Below are positions 16,022 to 25,325 of a stretch of DNA of 46,724 bases, piece after piece. Location: assembly GCA_945828315.1 (NCBI GenBank), contig CALZQA010000011.1, positions 1-46,724 on the forward strand, read 5' to 3'. The notes beneath the pieces were generated by a model. That model made no database searches and had not been told where the DNA came from. It was given only the letters and a program-made list of their open reading frames with translations. The position numbers and the translations under genes were made by a program. The number at the start of each line of letters is the position of its first letter. Position 1 is the first letter of the stretch. Source of the stretch: an uncultured bacterium (GTDB lineage: Bacteria; Bacillota; Clostridia; Lachnospirales; Lachnospiraceae).

Positions 16022-16933
16022 ATGAGCAAGAGAGTATTTATGTTCCCAGGACAGGGATCACAGTATATCGGAATGGGAAAGGATTTCTATGAAGCCTTCC
16101 CGGAAGCAAAAGAAGTCTTTGAGCTGGCAGGCGAGGCCGCAAAGCTGGATGTGGCAAAGCTCTGCTTTGAGGAAGAGGATAAGATCAACCAGACAGAGTA
16201 CACACAGATCGCAATGCTCACCACGGAGGCTGCGATCCTGAAGGTATTGCAGCAGCAGGGTGTGACCGCGGATGCGGCAGCAGGCTTAAGTCTTGGCGAG
16301 TATGCTGCGATCCTGGCAGCAGAGGTGATGGAGCCGAAGGATGTGTTTGCATTGATCCGCAAGCGGGGACAGTATATGCAGAACGCAGTGCCTACCGGCG
16401 GTGCAATGGCAGCTGTGCTCGGACTGGATGCAGCGACCATCGAGAAAGTGTGTGAGGATACGTTCGGTGAAGTATTTGTGGCAAACTATAACTGCCCCGG
16501 ACAGATCGTTATTACCGGAGAGCAGAGTGCTGTAGACCGTGCTTCAGAGAGCTTAAAGGAAGCGGGCGCGAAACGTGTCGTACCGCTGAAGGTCAGCGGA
16601 CCGTTCCATTCCCCACTGCTTCAGGAGGCGGGACAGAAGCTTGCCGTAGCGCTCGAAAAGGTGCAGATCAGTGAGCCGAAGATCGGTTATCTCTCCAATG
16701 TGACAGCTGACTATGTGACCGATCCGGAAAAGATCCGTTCACTGCTTCCTTTACAGGTATGTCATTCCGTGTGCTGGCAGCAGACGGTGGAGCGTCTGAT
16801 CGCTGACGGTGCCGATGAATTTGTGGAGATCGGACCGGGAAAAACACTGAGCGGATTTTTGCGTAAGATCAACCGCGAGATCAAATGCTCAAACATCGAT
16901 AAAGTGGAGGATCTGAAGAAGTATGTTGGATAA
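16022..16933 (+). CDS. fabD: Malonyl-CoA:ACP transacylase
   Basis: A 303-residue acyltransferase that loads malonyl groups from CoA to ACP. It begins [19 protein letters not shown], and the active-site serine is Ser90 in GLSLGEYAA. The partner histidine lies in [14 protein letters not shown] lies about 11 bases upstream of the ATG. Its last 11 bases overlap the start of fabG, so the two are probably translationally coupled. Confidence 0.96.
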   Translation: MSKRVFMFPGQGSQYIGMGKDFYEAFPEAKEVFELAGEAAKLDVAKLCFEEEDKINQTEYTQIAMLTTEAAILKVLQQQGVTADAAAGLSLGEYAAILAAEVMEPKDVFALIRKRGQYMQNAVPTGGAMAAVLGLDAATIEKVCEDTFGEVFVANYNCPGQIVITGEQSAVDRASESLKEAGAKRVVPLKVSGPFHSPLLQEAGQKLAVALEKVQISEPKIGYLSNVTADYVTDPEKIRSLLPLQVCHSVCWQQTVERLIADGADEFVEIGPGKTLSGFLRKINREIKCSNIDKVEDLKKYVG

Positions 16934-17669
16934 AAAGGTAGCCCTTGTGACCGGAGCCTCCAGAGGCATCGGCGCTAGCGTAGCGAAAAAGCTGGCAAAT
17001 AATGGCAATTTTGTGATCGTGAATTATAACGGCTCCAAAGAGCGTGCAGAGCGCGTAGTTGATGAGATCAAAGCCGCTGGCGGCGGGGCGGCTGCAGTAC
17101 AGTGCGATGTCAGTGATTTTGAGGCTTGCGGTGCCTTTATCACGGAGCTGATAAAGACTTACGGTCGTTTGGATATTCTCGTAAATAATGCGGGGATCAC
17201 GAAGGATGGTCTTCTCATGAAAATGAGTGAATCAGATTTTGATGCCGTGATCAACACAAATCTGAAAGGTGCATTCAACACAATCCGCCATGCAAGCAGA
17301 CAATTTTTGAAGCAGCGCAGCGGACGCATCATCAATATCTCTTCCGTGTCCGGACTGCTGGGAAATGCAGGACAGGCAAATTATGCAGCGAGCAAAGCGG
17401 GCGTGATCGGTCTGACAAGGAGTGTGGCGAGAGAACTTGCATCCAGACAGATCACGGTCAACGCGGTGGCACCCGGTTTTGTCGGCACAGAGATGATCGA
17501 AGCGATGACAGACAGTGCGAAGGAGTCCATGACGGGCATGATCCCCTTCGGACGAATCGGTGAGCCGGAGGAGATCGCAGAGACAGTGGCATTTCTGGCT
17601 TCGGACGGGGCGCGTTATATCACAGGACAGGTCATTGCTGTGGACGGCGGCATGAGTATTGGCTGCTAG
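16923..17669 (+). CDS. fabG: 3-oxoacyl-ACP reductase
   Basis: A 248-residue short-chain dehydrogenase reducing 3-ketoacyl-ACP with NADPH. The cofactor motif [15 protein letters not shown] is near the N-terminus and [12 protein letters not shown] is intact. The catalytic Ser lies in NISSVSG and the Tyr/Lys pair in NYAASKAG. The C-terminus [17 protein letters not shown] is typical. It overlaps the end of fabD by 11 bases. Confidence 0.97.
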   Translation: MLDKKVALVTGASRGIGASVAKKLANNGNFVIVNYNGSKERAERVVDEIKAAGGGAAAVQCDVSDFEACGAFITELIKTYGRLDILVNNAGITKDGLLMKMSESDFDAVINTNLKGAFNTIRHASRQFLKQRSGRIINISSVSGLLGNAGQANYAASKAGVIGLTRSVARELASRQITVNAVAPGFVGTEMIEAMTDSAKESMTGMIPFGRIGEPEEIAETVAFLASDGARYITGQVIAVDGGMSIGC

Positions 17670-17715
17670 CGTGCCTGGCGGCTGTGAGAACATGATTCAG
17701 AGAGGAATAGAGAGA

Positions 17716-18948
17716 ATGAGACGAGTTGTAGTGACCGGTATGGGAGCCATTACTCCCATCGGATTAAATGTAGATAGTTTTTGGAGTGCAATAAAGAATA
17801 AAGAGATCGGTTTCGCACCGATCACACACTTTGATGCCAGTGAGTACAAGAGTCATATTGCTGCAGAGGTCAAGGGCTTTGTCGGCAAGGATTACATGGA
17901 TTTCAAGGCTGCAAAGCGCATGGAGCTGTTTTCACAGTATGCAGTTGCAGCTTCCAAGGAAGCACTGGAGGACAGTGGTCTGGATATGGAGAAAGAAGAT
18001 CCCTATATGGTAGGAACTGCGATCGGAAGCGGTATCGGAAGCCTTCAGGCGATGGAGCGTGAGCATAAAAAGCTTCTGGAAAAAGGACCCTCGAGAGTCA
18101 ACCCGCTGCTGGTGCCGATGATGATCTGCAACATGGCAGCCGGAAATGTGGCGATCCAGTTTGGATTAAAGGGAAAGAGCATTAACGTGGTGACTGCCTG
18201 TGCAACAGGAACGAACAGTATCGGAGAGGCATTCCGTACCATCCAGTACGGGGATGCTGATGTGATGTTGGCAGGCGGAACCGAGGGCAGTGTGACTCCC
18301 ATCGGAATCTCAGGCTTTAACGCGTTGACTGCACTTTCAGAGGTGGATGATCCCACAAAGTGTTCCCTTCCTTTTGACAAAAACCGCAGCGGTTTTGTCA
18401 TGGGCGAGGGCGCAGGTGTACTTGTTTTAGAGGAGTTAGAGCATGCGAAAGCGCGCGGCGCGCATATTTATGCTGAACTTGTTGGTTACGGCTGCTCTTC
18501 GGATGCATATCATATTACTTCTCCGGCAGAGGACGGCGCAGGCGCAGCACGCGCGATGGAAAATGCAATTAAGGATGCCGGTATCAAACCGGAGGATGTA
18601 ACCTATATTAACGCACACGGAACCGCAACACATCACAATGATCTGTTTGAGACCCGTGCGATCAAGCTCGTTTTCGGCGACCATGCAAAGGATCTGAAGA
18701 TCAATTCCACAAAATCCATGATCGGACATTTGCTGGGTGCAGCCGGTGCGGTTGAAGCCATCGCTTGTGTGAAGCAGATCGAGGAAGGCTATATCCATGC
18801 GACAGTCGGCTATGAGACTCCGGATGAGGAACTGGATCTGAACTACTGCAAGCAGGACTATACCGAAGAAGTTCCCTATGCACTGAGCAATTCTCTGGGC
18901 TTTGGCGGACACAACGGCAGCCTGCTGTTCAAGAGATGGGAGGCGTAA
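17716..18948 (+). CDS. fabF: 3-oxoacyl-ACP synthase II
   Basis: A 410-residue elongating condensing enzyme. Cys162 in VTACATGTNSIGEA, His in NAHGTATHHND and His in KSMIGHLLGAAGAVE make up the catalytic triad. The start ATG 17716 gives MRRVVVTGMGAITPIG, the family's standard N-terminus, with AGAGGAATAG upstream; a longer frame to 17659 overlaps fabG. In many related clusters accB follows fabF; here fabZ follows immediately. Confidence 0.96.
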   Translation: MRRVVVTGMGAITPIGLNVDSFWSAIKNKEIGFAPITHFDASEYKSHIAAEVKGFVGKDYMDFKAAKRMELFSQYAVAASKEALEDSGLDMEKEDPYMVGTAIGSGIGSLQAMEREHKKLLEKGPSRVNPLLVPMMICNMAAGNVAIQFGLKGKSINVVTACATGTNSIGEAFRTIQYGDADVMLAGGTEGSVTPIGISGFNALTALSEVDDPTKCSLPFDKNRSGFVMGEGAGVLVLEELEHAKARGAHIYAELVGYGCSSDAYHITSPAEDGAGAARAMENAIKDAGIKPEDVTYINAHGTATHHNDLFETRAIKLVFGDHAKDLKINSTKSMIGHLLGAAGAVEAIACVKQIEEGYIHATVGYETPDEELDLNYCKQDYTEEVPYALSNSLGFGGHNGSLLFKRWEA

Positions 18949-18951
18949 GCG

Positions 18952-19380
18952 ATGTCTTTACTTTCCACCAAAGAGATCATGGAGATCATTCCCCACAGAC
19001 AGCCGATGTTGTTGATCGATACGGTAGAGGAAATGGAAGTCGGTGTGCGTGCGGTGGCAAAAAAATGTGTCAGCTACAACGAACCTTATTTTGCAGGACA
19101 CTTTCCTGGAGAACCGGTCATGCCCGGTGCACTGATCGTGGAGGCTCTGGCACAGACCGGCGCTGTCGCGATCTTATCAAAGGAAGAAAACAAAGGAAAA
19201 ACTGCATATTTTGCCGGTATCAACAGTGCAAAATTCAAGAAAAAAGTGCTTCCCGGTGACGTGCTCATTCTGGAGACCGAGATCATTAAGGAAAAAGGTC
19301 CCATCGGCGTAGGCAGCGGGAAAGCATATGTGGATGGAAAATTAGTTTGTCAGGCAGAGCTTACCTTTGCCATTGGTTGA
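18952..19380 (+). CDS. fabZ: 3-hydroxyacyl-ACP dehydratase
   Basis: A 142-residue hot-dog-fold dehydratase. The active-site helix region is GHFPGEPVMPGALIVEALAQ, with the catalytic His and Glu, and IIPHRQPMLLIDTVEEME near the N-terminus is typical. It starts three bases after the fabF stop codon. Confidence 0.96.
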   Translation: MSLLSTKEIMEIIPHRQPMLLIDTVEEMEVGVRAVAKKCVSYNEPYFAGHFPGEPVMPGALIVEALAQTGAVAILSKEENKGKTAYFAGINSAKFKKKVLPGDVLILETEIIKEKGPIGVGSGKAYVDGKLVCQAELTFAIG

Positions 19381-19395
19381 TCGTGAGGTGTAAAA

Positions 19396-21093
19396 ATGGC
19401 CGCGTTATTTAAAAAGAAAAAAGATATTGTTTTGAGCAAACAGCCGAAAGAGGATATGCTCACTTGCCCCAGCTGTGGGGAGGAAGTAGTCAAATCGGTT
19501 GTCATCAAAAAGAAATATATATGTCCAAAATGTAATTACTATTTCCGTGTGCGTACGAAAAACCGTATTCGAATGGTAGTGGATGAGGATACGTTTACGC
19601 CCTGGTGCACAGAATTAGATACAGAAACCATCGCAAACCCGCTGGATTTCCCGGAGTATGAGGATAAGGTGCGGGCGACGCGTGAAAAGACAGGTCTTCC
19701 CGAGGGAGTGACTGTCGGAAAGGGAAAGATCTACGGAATGGACGCCGTGATCGGTGTCTGTGATGCCCGTTTCATGATGGGAAGCATGGGTCATATCGTC
19801 GGTGAGAAGATCGCTGAGGCGGTGGAGCGTGCGACAGCAGAAAAGCTGCCGGTCATCCTGTTTTGCTGCTCCGGTGGCGCACGTATGCAGGAGGGGATCA
19901 TCTCTCTGATGCAGATGGCAAAGACCTCGGCAGCGTTAAAGCGTCACTCCGAGGCAGGCGGGCTGTATATTTCCGTGCTGACGGATCCGACGACAGGCGG
20001 AATGACTGCAAGCTTTGCCATGCTTGGTGATATCATTCTGGCAGAGCCGGGTGCGCTGATCGGTTTTGCCGGTCCCAGAGTTATTGAGCAGACCATCGGT
20101 GAGCGTCTGCCTGAGGGCTTTCAGCGTGCAGAATTCCAGTTAGAGCATGGATTCGTTGACCGCATTGTGGAGCGCAAGGATCTGAAGCTCACACTGTATC
20201 AGATCTTAAAATGTCATGCAAACGAGGGGTTTGCAAACTTTGACCCGATGCATGAGAATGATATTTATGAGCCTAAGGAATTGATGCGGGAGCGTGCCAG
20301 CAAGGAAAAGGCAAAGAGTGCCTGGGAAAAGGTGCGTGAAGCAAGACAGATGGGTCGTCTGCAGACAAAGGATTATATCGAAAGCATCTTTGATGATTTC
20401 ATGGAAATGCACGGAGACCGTTATTTCAGGGATGATCCGGCGATCATCGGCGGTATCGCATGGCTGGACGGACAGCCGGTCACGGTGATCGGTATCCAGA
20501 AGGGCAGCTCCATGGAGGAGTGTGCCGCACGCAATTACGGTATGCCTTCTCCGGAAGGATACAGAAAAGCGATCCGTCTGATGAAACAGGCAGAAAAATT
20601 CGGTCGCCCCGTCATTACATTCGTCAACACCTCCGGTGCTTATCCGGGCATGGAGGCAGAGGAAAACGGACAGGGCGAGGCAATTGCAAGAAACCTCTAT
20701 GAGATGAGCGGACTTCGCGTGCCGGTATTTACTTTCATGATCGGTGAAGGCGGCAGTGGCGGAGCACTGGCACTGGCAGTCAGCAATGAGGTGTGGATGC
20801 TGGAGCATGCAGTGTACTCCATTCTTTCCCCGGAGGGATTTGCCTCCATTTTATGGAAGGATGGCAAGCGCGCAAAGGAAGCTGCTTCTGTCATGAAGAT
20901 CACGGCACAGGATCTGCTGGAGTTACAGGTCATCGACGGGATCATTCCGGAGTTTGGCGGTGCGGATGAGGCTGCGCGCGAGTCCATTGCGCGGGCGATG
21001 AAACAGCAGTTAAAGCGTTTTTTGAAGGAAAACCGCAAAAAGAGCGGTGAGGAGCTGGCAGCAGCCCGCTATGAGAGATTCCGAAAGTTCTAA
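19396..21093 (+). CDS. accDA: Fused acetyl-CoA carboxylase carboxyltransferase, beta and alpha subunits
   Basis: A 565-residue single chain joining AccD and AccA, which are usually separate. The beta half begins with an intact zinc ribbon, Cys24-x2-Cys27-x15-Cys43-x2-Cys46, followed by the crotonase-fold core ([19 protein letters not shown]). The alpha half starts near residue 300 ([20 protein letters not shown]) and contains [21 protein letters not shown]. One open frame with no in-frame stop covers both. The enzyme moves the carboxyl group from carboxybiotin to acetyl-CoA to give malonyl-CoA. The biotin carrier (accB) and biotin carboxylase (accC) genes that normally lie nearby are absent from this cluster. 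Confidence 0.94.
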   Translation: MAALFKKKKDIVLSKQPKEDMLTCPSCGEEVVKSVVIKKKYICPKCNYYFRVRTKNRIRMVVDEDTFTPWCTELDTETIANPLDFPEYEDKVRATREKTGLPEGVTVGKGKIYGMDAVIGVCDARFMMGSMGHIVGEKIAEAVERATAEKLPVILFCCSGGARMQEGIISLMQMAKTSAALKRHSEAGGLYISVLTDPTTGGMTASFAMLGDIILAEPGALIGFAGPRVIEQTIGERLPEGFQRAEFQLEHGFVDRIVERKDLKLTLYQILKCHANEGFANFDPMHENDIYEPKELMRERASKEKAKSAWEKVREARQMGRLQTKDYIESIFDDFMEMHGDRYFRDDPAIIGGIAWLDGQPVTVIGIQKGSSMEECAARNYGMPSPEGYRKAIRLMKQAEKFGRPVITFVNTSGAYPGMEAEENGQGEAIARNLYEMSGLRVPVFTFMIGEGGSGGALALAVSNEVWMLEHAVYSILSPEGFASILWKDGKRAKEAASVMKITAQDLLELQVIDGIIPEFGGADEAARESIARAMKQQLKRFLKENRKKSGEELAAARYERFRKF

Positions 21094-21114
21094 AACAAAA
21101 AATAGGAGTTTTTT

Positions 21115-22089
21115 ATGATAAAAATATGTGGAACCGGAAGCGCACTTCCTGAGCGGACGGTTACAAATGACGATTTAAGCAAGATCATGGATACCTCGGA
21201 TGAGTGGATCAGCAGCCGCACCGGTATCCGTACAAGACATCTGGCGGTGGAGGAAACCACTACCGGGATGTCCGTGCAGGCGGCAGAGCAGGCGCTGAAA
21301 GAGTCTGGTATACAGGCGGAAGAATTGGATCTGATCATCGCGGCGACCCTGTCGCCGGATCATATCCTGCCGACACTGGCCTGTGAGGTGCAGGCGGCGA
21401 TCGGTGCGACACATGCAGTGGCGTTTGACCTGCATGCAGCGTGTTCCGGATTTATGTTTTCCATGAATACAGCTGTTGCGTATATGCAGAGCGGCGTCTA
21501 TAAAAATGCGCTGATCATCGGTGCTGAGACATTATCAAAATTGATGGATTGGAATGACCGCGGTACCTGTGTACTGTTTGGTGACGGCGCGGGAGCAGCA
21601 GTGTTAAGAGAACTTCCGGACGACGGAACCGACAGTGGTTTCAAAACTTTTGTGCAGTATTCAGATGGTGCGCGCGGCGGTGTGCTGGCGTGCGGAAATC
21701 GTCCGGTCTGTCATCCGTTTGCCAGCCATGAGCCGGAAAATCAATATGTGACGATGGACGGTCAGGCAGTCTATAAATTTGCAGTAAGCACTGTTCCAAA
21801 GGTCGTGAACGAAGCAGTAGAAAAGGCGGGACTGACGCTTTCGGACATCGATCATTTCGTGTTGCATCAGGCAAATCAGCGAATCATAGAATCCGTTGCG
21901 AAACGTCTGAAACAGCCGATGGAGAAATTTCCCATGAATCTGCAGGAGTGCGGAAATATTTCTGCGGCAAGTGTGCCGATCCTCTTGGATTCTTTAAACA
22001 AAAATGGTATGATAAAGAAGAACGAGCGAATCGTTCTGGCTGGATTTGGCGCGGGGCTCACCTGGGGAGCCGCTGTCATCCAATGGTAA
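21115..22089 (+). CDS. fabH: 3-oxoacyl-ACP synthase III (initiating condensing enzyme)
   Basis: A 324-residue enzyme that condenses an acyl-CoA primer with malonyl-ACP. Cys110 in HAACSGFMF, His in HFVLHQANQRIIESV and Asn in CGNISAASVPILLD form the catalytic triad. The N-terminus IKICGTGSALPERTVTND and SSRTGIRTRHLA are typical. A TAGGAG site precedes ATG 21115. It lies late in the cluster, after accDA and directly before the fabT-like gene, rather than at the front as in many Firmicutes. Confidence 0.96.
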   Translation: MIKICGTGSALPERTVTNDDLSKIMDTSDEWISSRTGIRTRHLAVEETTTGMSVQAAEQALKESGIQAEELDLIIAATLSPDHILPTLACEVQAAIGATHAVAFDLHAACSGFMFSMNTAVAYMQSGVYKNALIIGAETLSKLMDWNDRGTCVLFGDGAGAAVLRELPDDGTDSGFKTFVQYSDGARGGVLACGNRPVCHPFASHEPENQYVTMDGQAVYKFAVSTVPKVVNEAVEKAGLTLSDIDHFVLHQANQRIIESVAKRLKQPMEKFPMNLQECGNISAASVPILLDSLNKNGMIKKNERIVLAGFGAGLTWGAAVIQW

Positions 22090-22100
22090 AGGAGCCGAAC

Positions 22101-22541
22101 ATGAATACAGACGAGACATTAAACGAGATTCTTGTCCATCTCTTTCAGGATCTGATGGACATAGAGGGAAGATGTCTGATCACAGAAGAATTTTCCGATA
22201 TGACGAACAATGATATGCATATTGTGGAAGCGATTGGTCTCGGGGAAGCAAAGCGCAGTTCCGAGGTCGCAAAGCTTATGTCTGTTACCACCGGAACGCT
22301 CACGCGGGCTGTGGATGGTCTGGTGGAGCATGGGTATGTGGTGCGTACGCGCAGCGACAAGGATAAACGCGTTGTCTATCTGACACTGACAGAGCGCGGA
22401 AAGGCTGCCTATGAACATCACAAACGGTTTCATGAGGAGATGATCGCCAATGCAAAAGCCAATCTATCAGAGGAGGAATTGGCGATTTTGATTCGGTCTT
22501 TGAATCAGCTGAATGAATATTTCAGAAACGCATATGCATAA
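22101..22541 (+). CDS. fabT: MarR-family regulator, FabT-like
   Basis: A 146-residue MarR regulator. The winged helix-turn-helix spans about residues 35-100, with SSEVAKLMSVTTGTLTRAVDGLVEHGYVVR as recognition region and RSDKDKRVVYLTLTERG as wing. The start at ATG 22101 is set by AAAGGAGC just upstream; the longer frame overlaps fabH. Its place in a fatty acid cluster whose promoter carries FabT-type palindromes (14694-14738) makes it the likely repressor, by analogy with streptococcal FabT, which binds DNA better with acyl-ACP. Here it is near the operon's end instead of the front, so it would be produced with the enzymes and close a negative loop. Confidence 0.85.
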   Translation: MNTDETLNEILVHLFQDLMDIEGRCLITEEFSDMTNNDMHIVEAIGLGEAKRSSEVAKLMSVTTGTLTRAVDGLVEHGYVVRTRSDKDKRVVYLTLTERGKAAYEHHKRFHEEMIANAKANLSEEELAILIRSLNQLNEYFRNAYA

Positions 22542-22544
22542 TTT

Positions 22545-25304
22545 ATGAAAAAAAGAAGTATTGGCATCCTTGCACACGTCGATGCGGGAAAAACCACACT
22601 GTCCGAGGGCATGCTTTTTGAGGCAGGGGCGATCCGAACGCTGGGACGTGTGGACCATAAGGATGCTTTTTTAGACACAGATGAACAGGAGCGGGCGCGC
22701 GGTATTACGATCTTTTCCAAGCAGGCGCGTTTTATCTGGAAGGAGCGGGAGATCACGCTTTTAGATACGCCGGGACATGTGGATTTCTCCGGTGAGATGG
22801 AGCGTGTGCTGGGCGTTCTGGATGCGGCCGTGCTGGTGATCAGCGGTACGGACGGTGTGCAGAGCCACACCCGTACGCTGTGGAAGCTGCTGGCGCGCTA
22901 TGAAGTGCCGGTATTTTTATTCATCAATAAAATGGATCTGGCACAGGCAGATGCGGACGAGATCATGGCACAATTGCAGGCAGAACTGTCTGATGGCTGC
23001 CAGAATTTTTCTGCTGTCTATGATGAGAACTGGATGGAAAATATTGCCATGTGCGATGAGACACTTTTGGATTCGTTTTTTGCACAGGGCACGTTACACG
23101 ATATACAGATCGCAGAACAGATACAGGGGCGGAAGATCTTCCCCTGCTTTTTTGGTGCAGCTTTAAAAGACACGGGTGTACGGGAACTTTTGGACGGCAT
23201 GGAGCGCTTTTTGCCGGAGCCGGTTTATGAAAAAGAATTTGGGGCGCGGGTGTTTAAGATATCCCGGGATGATACCGGAAGCCGGCTGACGTGGGTAAAG
23301 CTGACGGGAGGAACGCTGCGCGTGAAGGATGTACTGGACACCGGGGCGGACGAGCCGGAGAAGGTGAACCAGATCCGGCTGTATTCCGGCACGAAGTATG
23401 AACCGGTCGATGAAGTGCAGGCGGGCACAGTGTGCGCGCTGACAGGCCTTGCCCACACAGCAGCAGGTGACGGATTGGGCGCGGCGAAAGCGCTGGCGGC
23501 GCCGAGTCTTGCACCGGTCATGACCTATCGTCTTGTACTGCCGGAAACCTGCGATGCCTTTGTCTTTCTGGGCAAGCTGCGGCAGCTGGAGGAGGAAGAC
23601 CCGTTGCTGCATGTGATCTGGAACGAGCGGGCCCGTGAGATCCATATGCAGCTCATGGGAGAAGTGCAGACGCAGGTATTAAAAACATTGATCTGGCAGC
23701 GATTCCACGAGGAAGTGGAATTCGCTGAGGGACATATTGTCTACAAGGAGACGATCGCAGCTCCCGTAGAGGGCATTGGACACTACGAACCGCTGCGCCA
23801 TTACGCGGAGGTACATCTGCTCCTGGAGCCGGGGGAGCGTGGCAGCGGGATTGAGATCGGCACAGCCTGCAAGGAGGATGTGCTGGACCGCAACTGGCAG
23901 CGTCTGATCCTTACTCATGTGCAGGAGCAGGAGCATCCCGGTGTGCTGACCGGTGCACCGATCACAGATGTGCGCATCACGCTTTTGACCGGACGGGCAC
24001 ATTTAAAACATACGGAAGGCGGCGATTTCCGCCAGGCTACCTACCGTGCCATCCGCCAGGGACTGAAAAAGGCGAAAAGCATTCTGCTGGAGCCGTATTA
24101 CCGTTTTGTGCTGGATGTGCCGACAGAGCAGATCGGGCGCGCTATGGCGGATATTCAGCGGATGAAGGGAACATTTTTATCTCCCGAGACAGCTGCGGAC
24201 GGTTTGATGACCAGACTGACCGGAACCGCTCCGGTGGAGCAGATGCAGGGCTATCTCTCCGAAGTAAATGCCTACACGAGAGGCTGCGGACGGTTATCAT
24301 TGGAACTGTCCGGCTATGAGCCGGTGGAGGAGAGCCGCCAGGAGGAGATCGTTGCTAAGATTGGTTATGACAGCGAGAGTGATCTGGATCATCCGACGGG
24401 ATCCGTATTCTGTGCCCATGGTGCAGGATTTGTGGTGCCATGGTATGAGGTGGAGGATTACATGCATCTGGAGAGCGGTTTTTCACCAGATGCACAGGAA
24501 GGCATACACATTTTAGGCCAGGTTGATATGAAGGCTTATGAGCAGCAGCGACTTGAGGAGCAGGCAAGAGCGGCCGCTGCAAAGGCTGAGGCACGTTCGA
24601 AAAGCAGTACGTATTCCGGTGGCTATGCGGGGGAAAAGGAACTGGAGGAGATCTTTACGCGCACCTTAGGTGAAGTGAAACGGCGCACCGGGGCAGGTGA
24701 TACGAACCTGGGCTATGAGCGGGGAACATCCGAGAAAACACGTTCCTATGCCTCAAAGTTGCGCCGCCCGGAGGAGTCGTCCTTTCCGAGAAAGCCGGTA
24801 AAAACACCGGAGGAATATCTGATCGTGGACGGCTACAATGTGATCTTTGCATGGGACGAGCTGAAAGCGATCGCGGCAGAAAATCTGGACGGAGCACGCG
24901 ACCGTCTGAACGACATTCTGTGTAATTATCAGGGCTATAAACAGTGTCATCTCATCGTGGTCTATGATGCCTACAAGAAAAAAGGCGGTGCGGGCAGTGA
25001 GCAGGACTATCACAACATCCATCTCGTATTCACCCGCGAGGGACAGACGGCGGATATGTACATTGAGGAATTTGTCCGTTCCCTCGGCAAGAAGGTGAAG
25101 GTGACGGTGGCCACCTCGGACGGGTTGGAACAGCTCACGGTCAGCTCCGGTGGAGCGCTGCGCATGTCATCGGCAGAGCTGCTTTTGGAGATCCGGGCTG
25201 CGGAGCGAGTCATCCGCGAGGAATATCTGAACAAGGAATACCCGAAGAGCGAGAAAAATCTGCCCTTTGCAGATACTACTCTAAAGTATACTACTCGTGA
25301 GTAG
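22545..25304 (+). CDS. TetM/EF-G-like ribosomal GTPase fused to a Rae1/YacP-type NYN nuclease domain
   Basis: A 919-residue fusion. Residues 1 to about 640 are a translation GTPase of the ribosomal-protection type: G1 AHVDAGKTT (10-18), switch GITIFSKQARF, G3 DTPGHVD (74-80), G4 NKMD (128-131), then domains II-V (RHYAEVHLLLEPGERGSG; LTGRAHLKHTEGGDF). A charged linker of about 110 residues leads to an NYN/PIN-like domain from about 757 to 905. Its motifs IVDGYNVIFAWDEL (Asp762), LIVVYDAYK, GQTADMYIEEF, ATSDGLEQ and GALRMSSAELL match Bacillus Rae1 (YacP), an endonuclease that cuts mRNA in the ribosomal A site. It starts 3 bases after the fabT-like gene with no clear ribosome site, so coupling is likely. 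Tetracycline resistance is possible but unproven. Confidence 0.88.
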   Translation: MKKRSIGILAHVDAGKTTLSEGMLFEAGAIRTLGRVDHKDAFLDTDEQERARGITIFSKQARFIWKEREITLLDTPGHVDFSGEMERVLGVLDAAVLVISGTDGVQSHTRTLWKLLARYEVPVFLFINKMDLAQADADEIMAQLQAELSDGCQNFSAVYDENWMENIAMCDETLLDSFFAQGTLHDIQIAEQIQGRKIFPCFFGAALKDTGVRELLDGMERFLPEPVYEKEFGARVFKISRDDTGSRLTWVKLTGGTLRVKDVLDTGADEPEKVNQIRLYSGTKYEPVDEVQAGTVCALTGLAHTAAGDGLGAAKALAAPSLAPVMTYRLVLPETCDAFVFLGKLRQLEEEDPLLHVIWNERAREIHMQLMGEVQTQVLKTLIWQRFHEEVEFAEGHIVYKETIAAPVEGIGHYEPLRHYAEVHLLLEPGERGSGIEIGTACKEDVLDRNWQRLILTHVQEQEHPGVLTGAPITDVRITLLTGRAHLKHTEGGDFRQATYRAIRQGLKKAKSILLEPYYRFVLDVPTEQIGRAMADIQRMKGTFLSPETAADGLMTRLTGTAPVEQMQGYLSEVNAYTRGCGRLSLELSGYEPVEESRQEEIVAKIGYDSESDLDHPTGSVFCAHGAGFVVPWYEVEDYMHLESGFSPDAQEGIHILGQVDMKAYEQQRLEEQARAAAAKAEARSKSSTYSGGYAGEKELEEIFTRTLGEVKRRTGAGDTNLGYERGTSEKTRSYASKLRRPEESSFPRKPVKTPEEYLIVDGYNVIFAWDELKAIAAENLDGARDRLNDILCNYQGYKQCHLIVVYDAYKKKGGAGSEQDYHNIHLVFTREGQTADMYIEEFVRSLGKKVKVTVATSDGLEQLTVSSGGALRMSSAELLLEIRAAERVIREEYLNKEYPKSEKNLPFADTTLKYTTRE

Positions 25305-25325
25305 TAAAAATGAAGAGGTGTCGAA

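Noticed and set aside
15124-16029. A 301-codon open frame on the minus strand opposite fabK.
   Set aside because: It is a mirror of the strongly supported fabK gene, rich in His and Cys, with no recognisable domain and no ribosome site.
22545-25304. Calling the fusion protein a tetracycline resistance gene.
   Set aside because: Many chromosomal TetM-like GTPases do not give resistance, and the nuclease domain and operon context suggest a different role.
25289-25306. Hairpin TACTACT-CGTG-AGTAGTA at the stop codon of the GTPase-nuclease gene, preceded by a further ACTACT at 25276.
   Set aside because: The stem is only 7 bp and A-rich sequence follows, so it is not a terminator. It could be an operator, but nothing else supports that.
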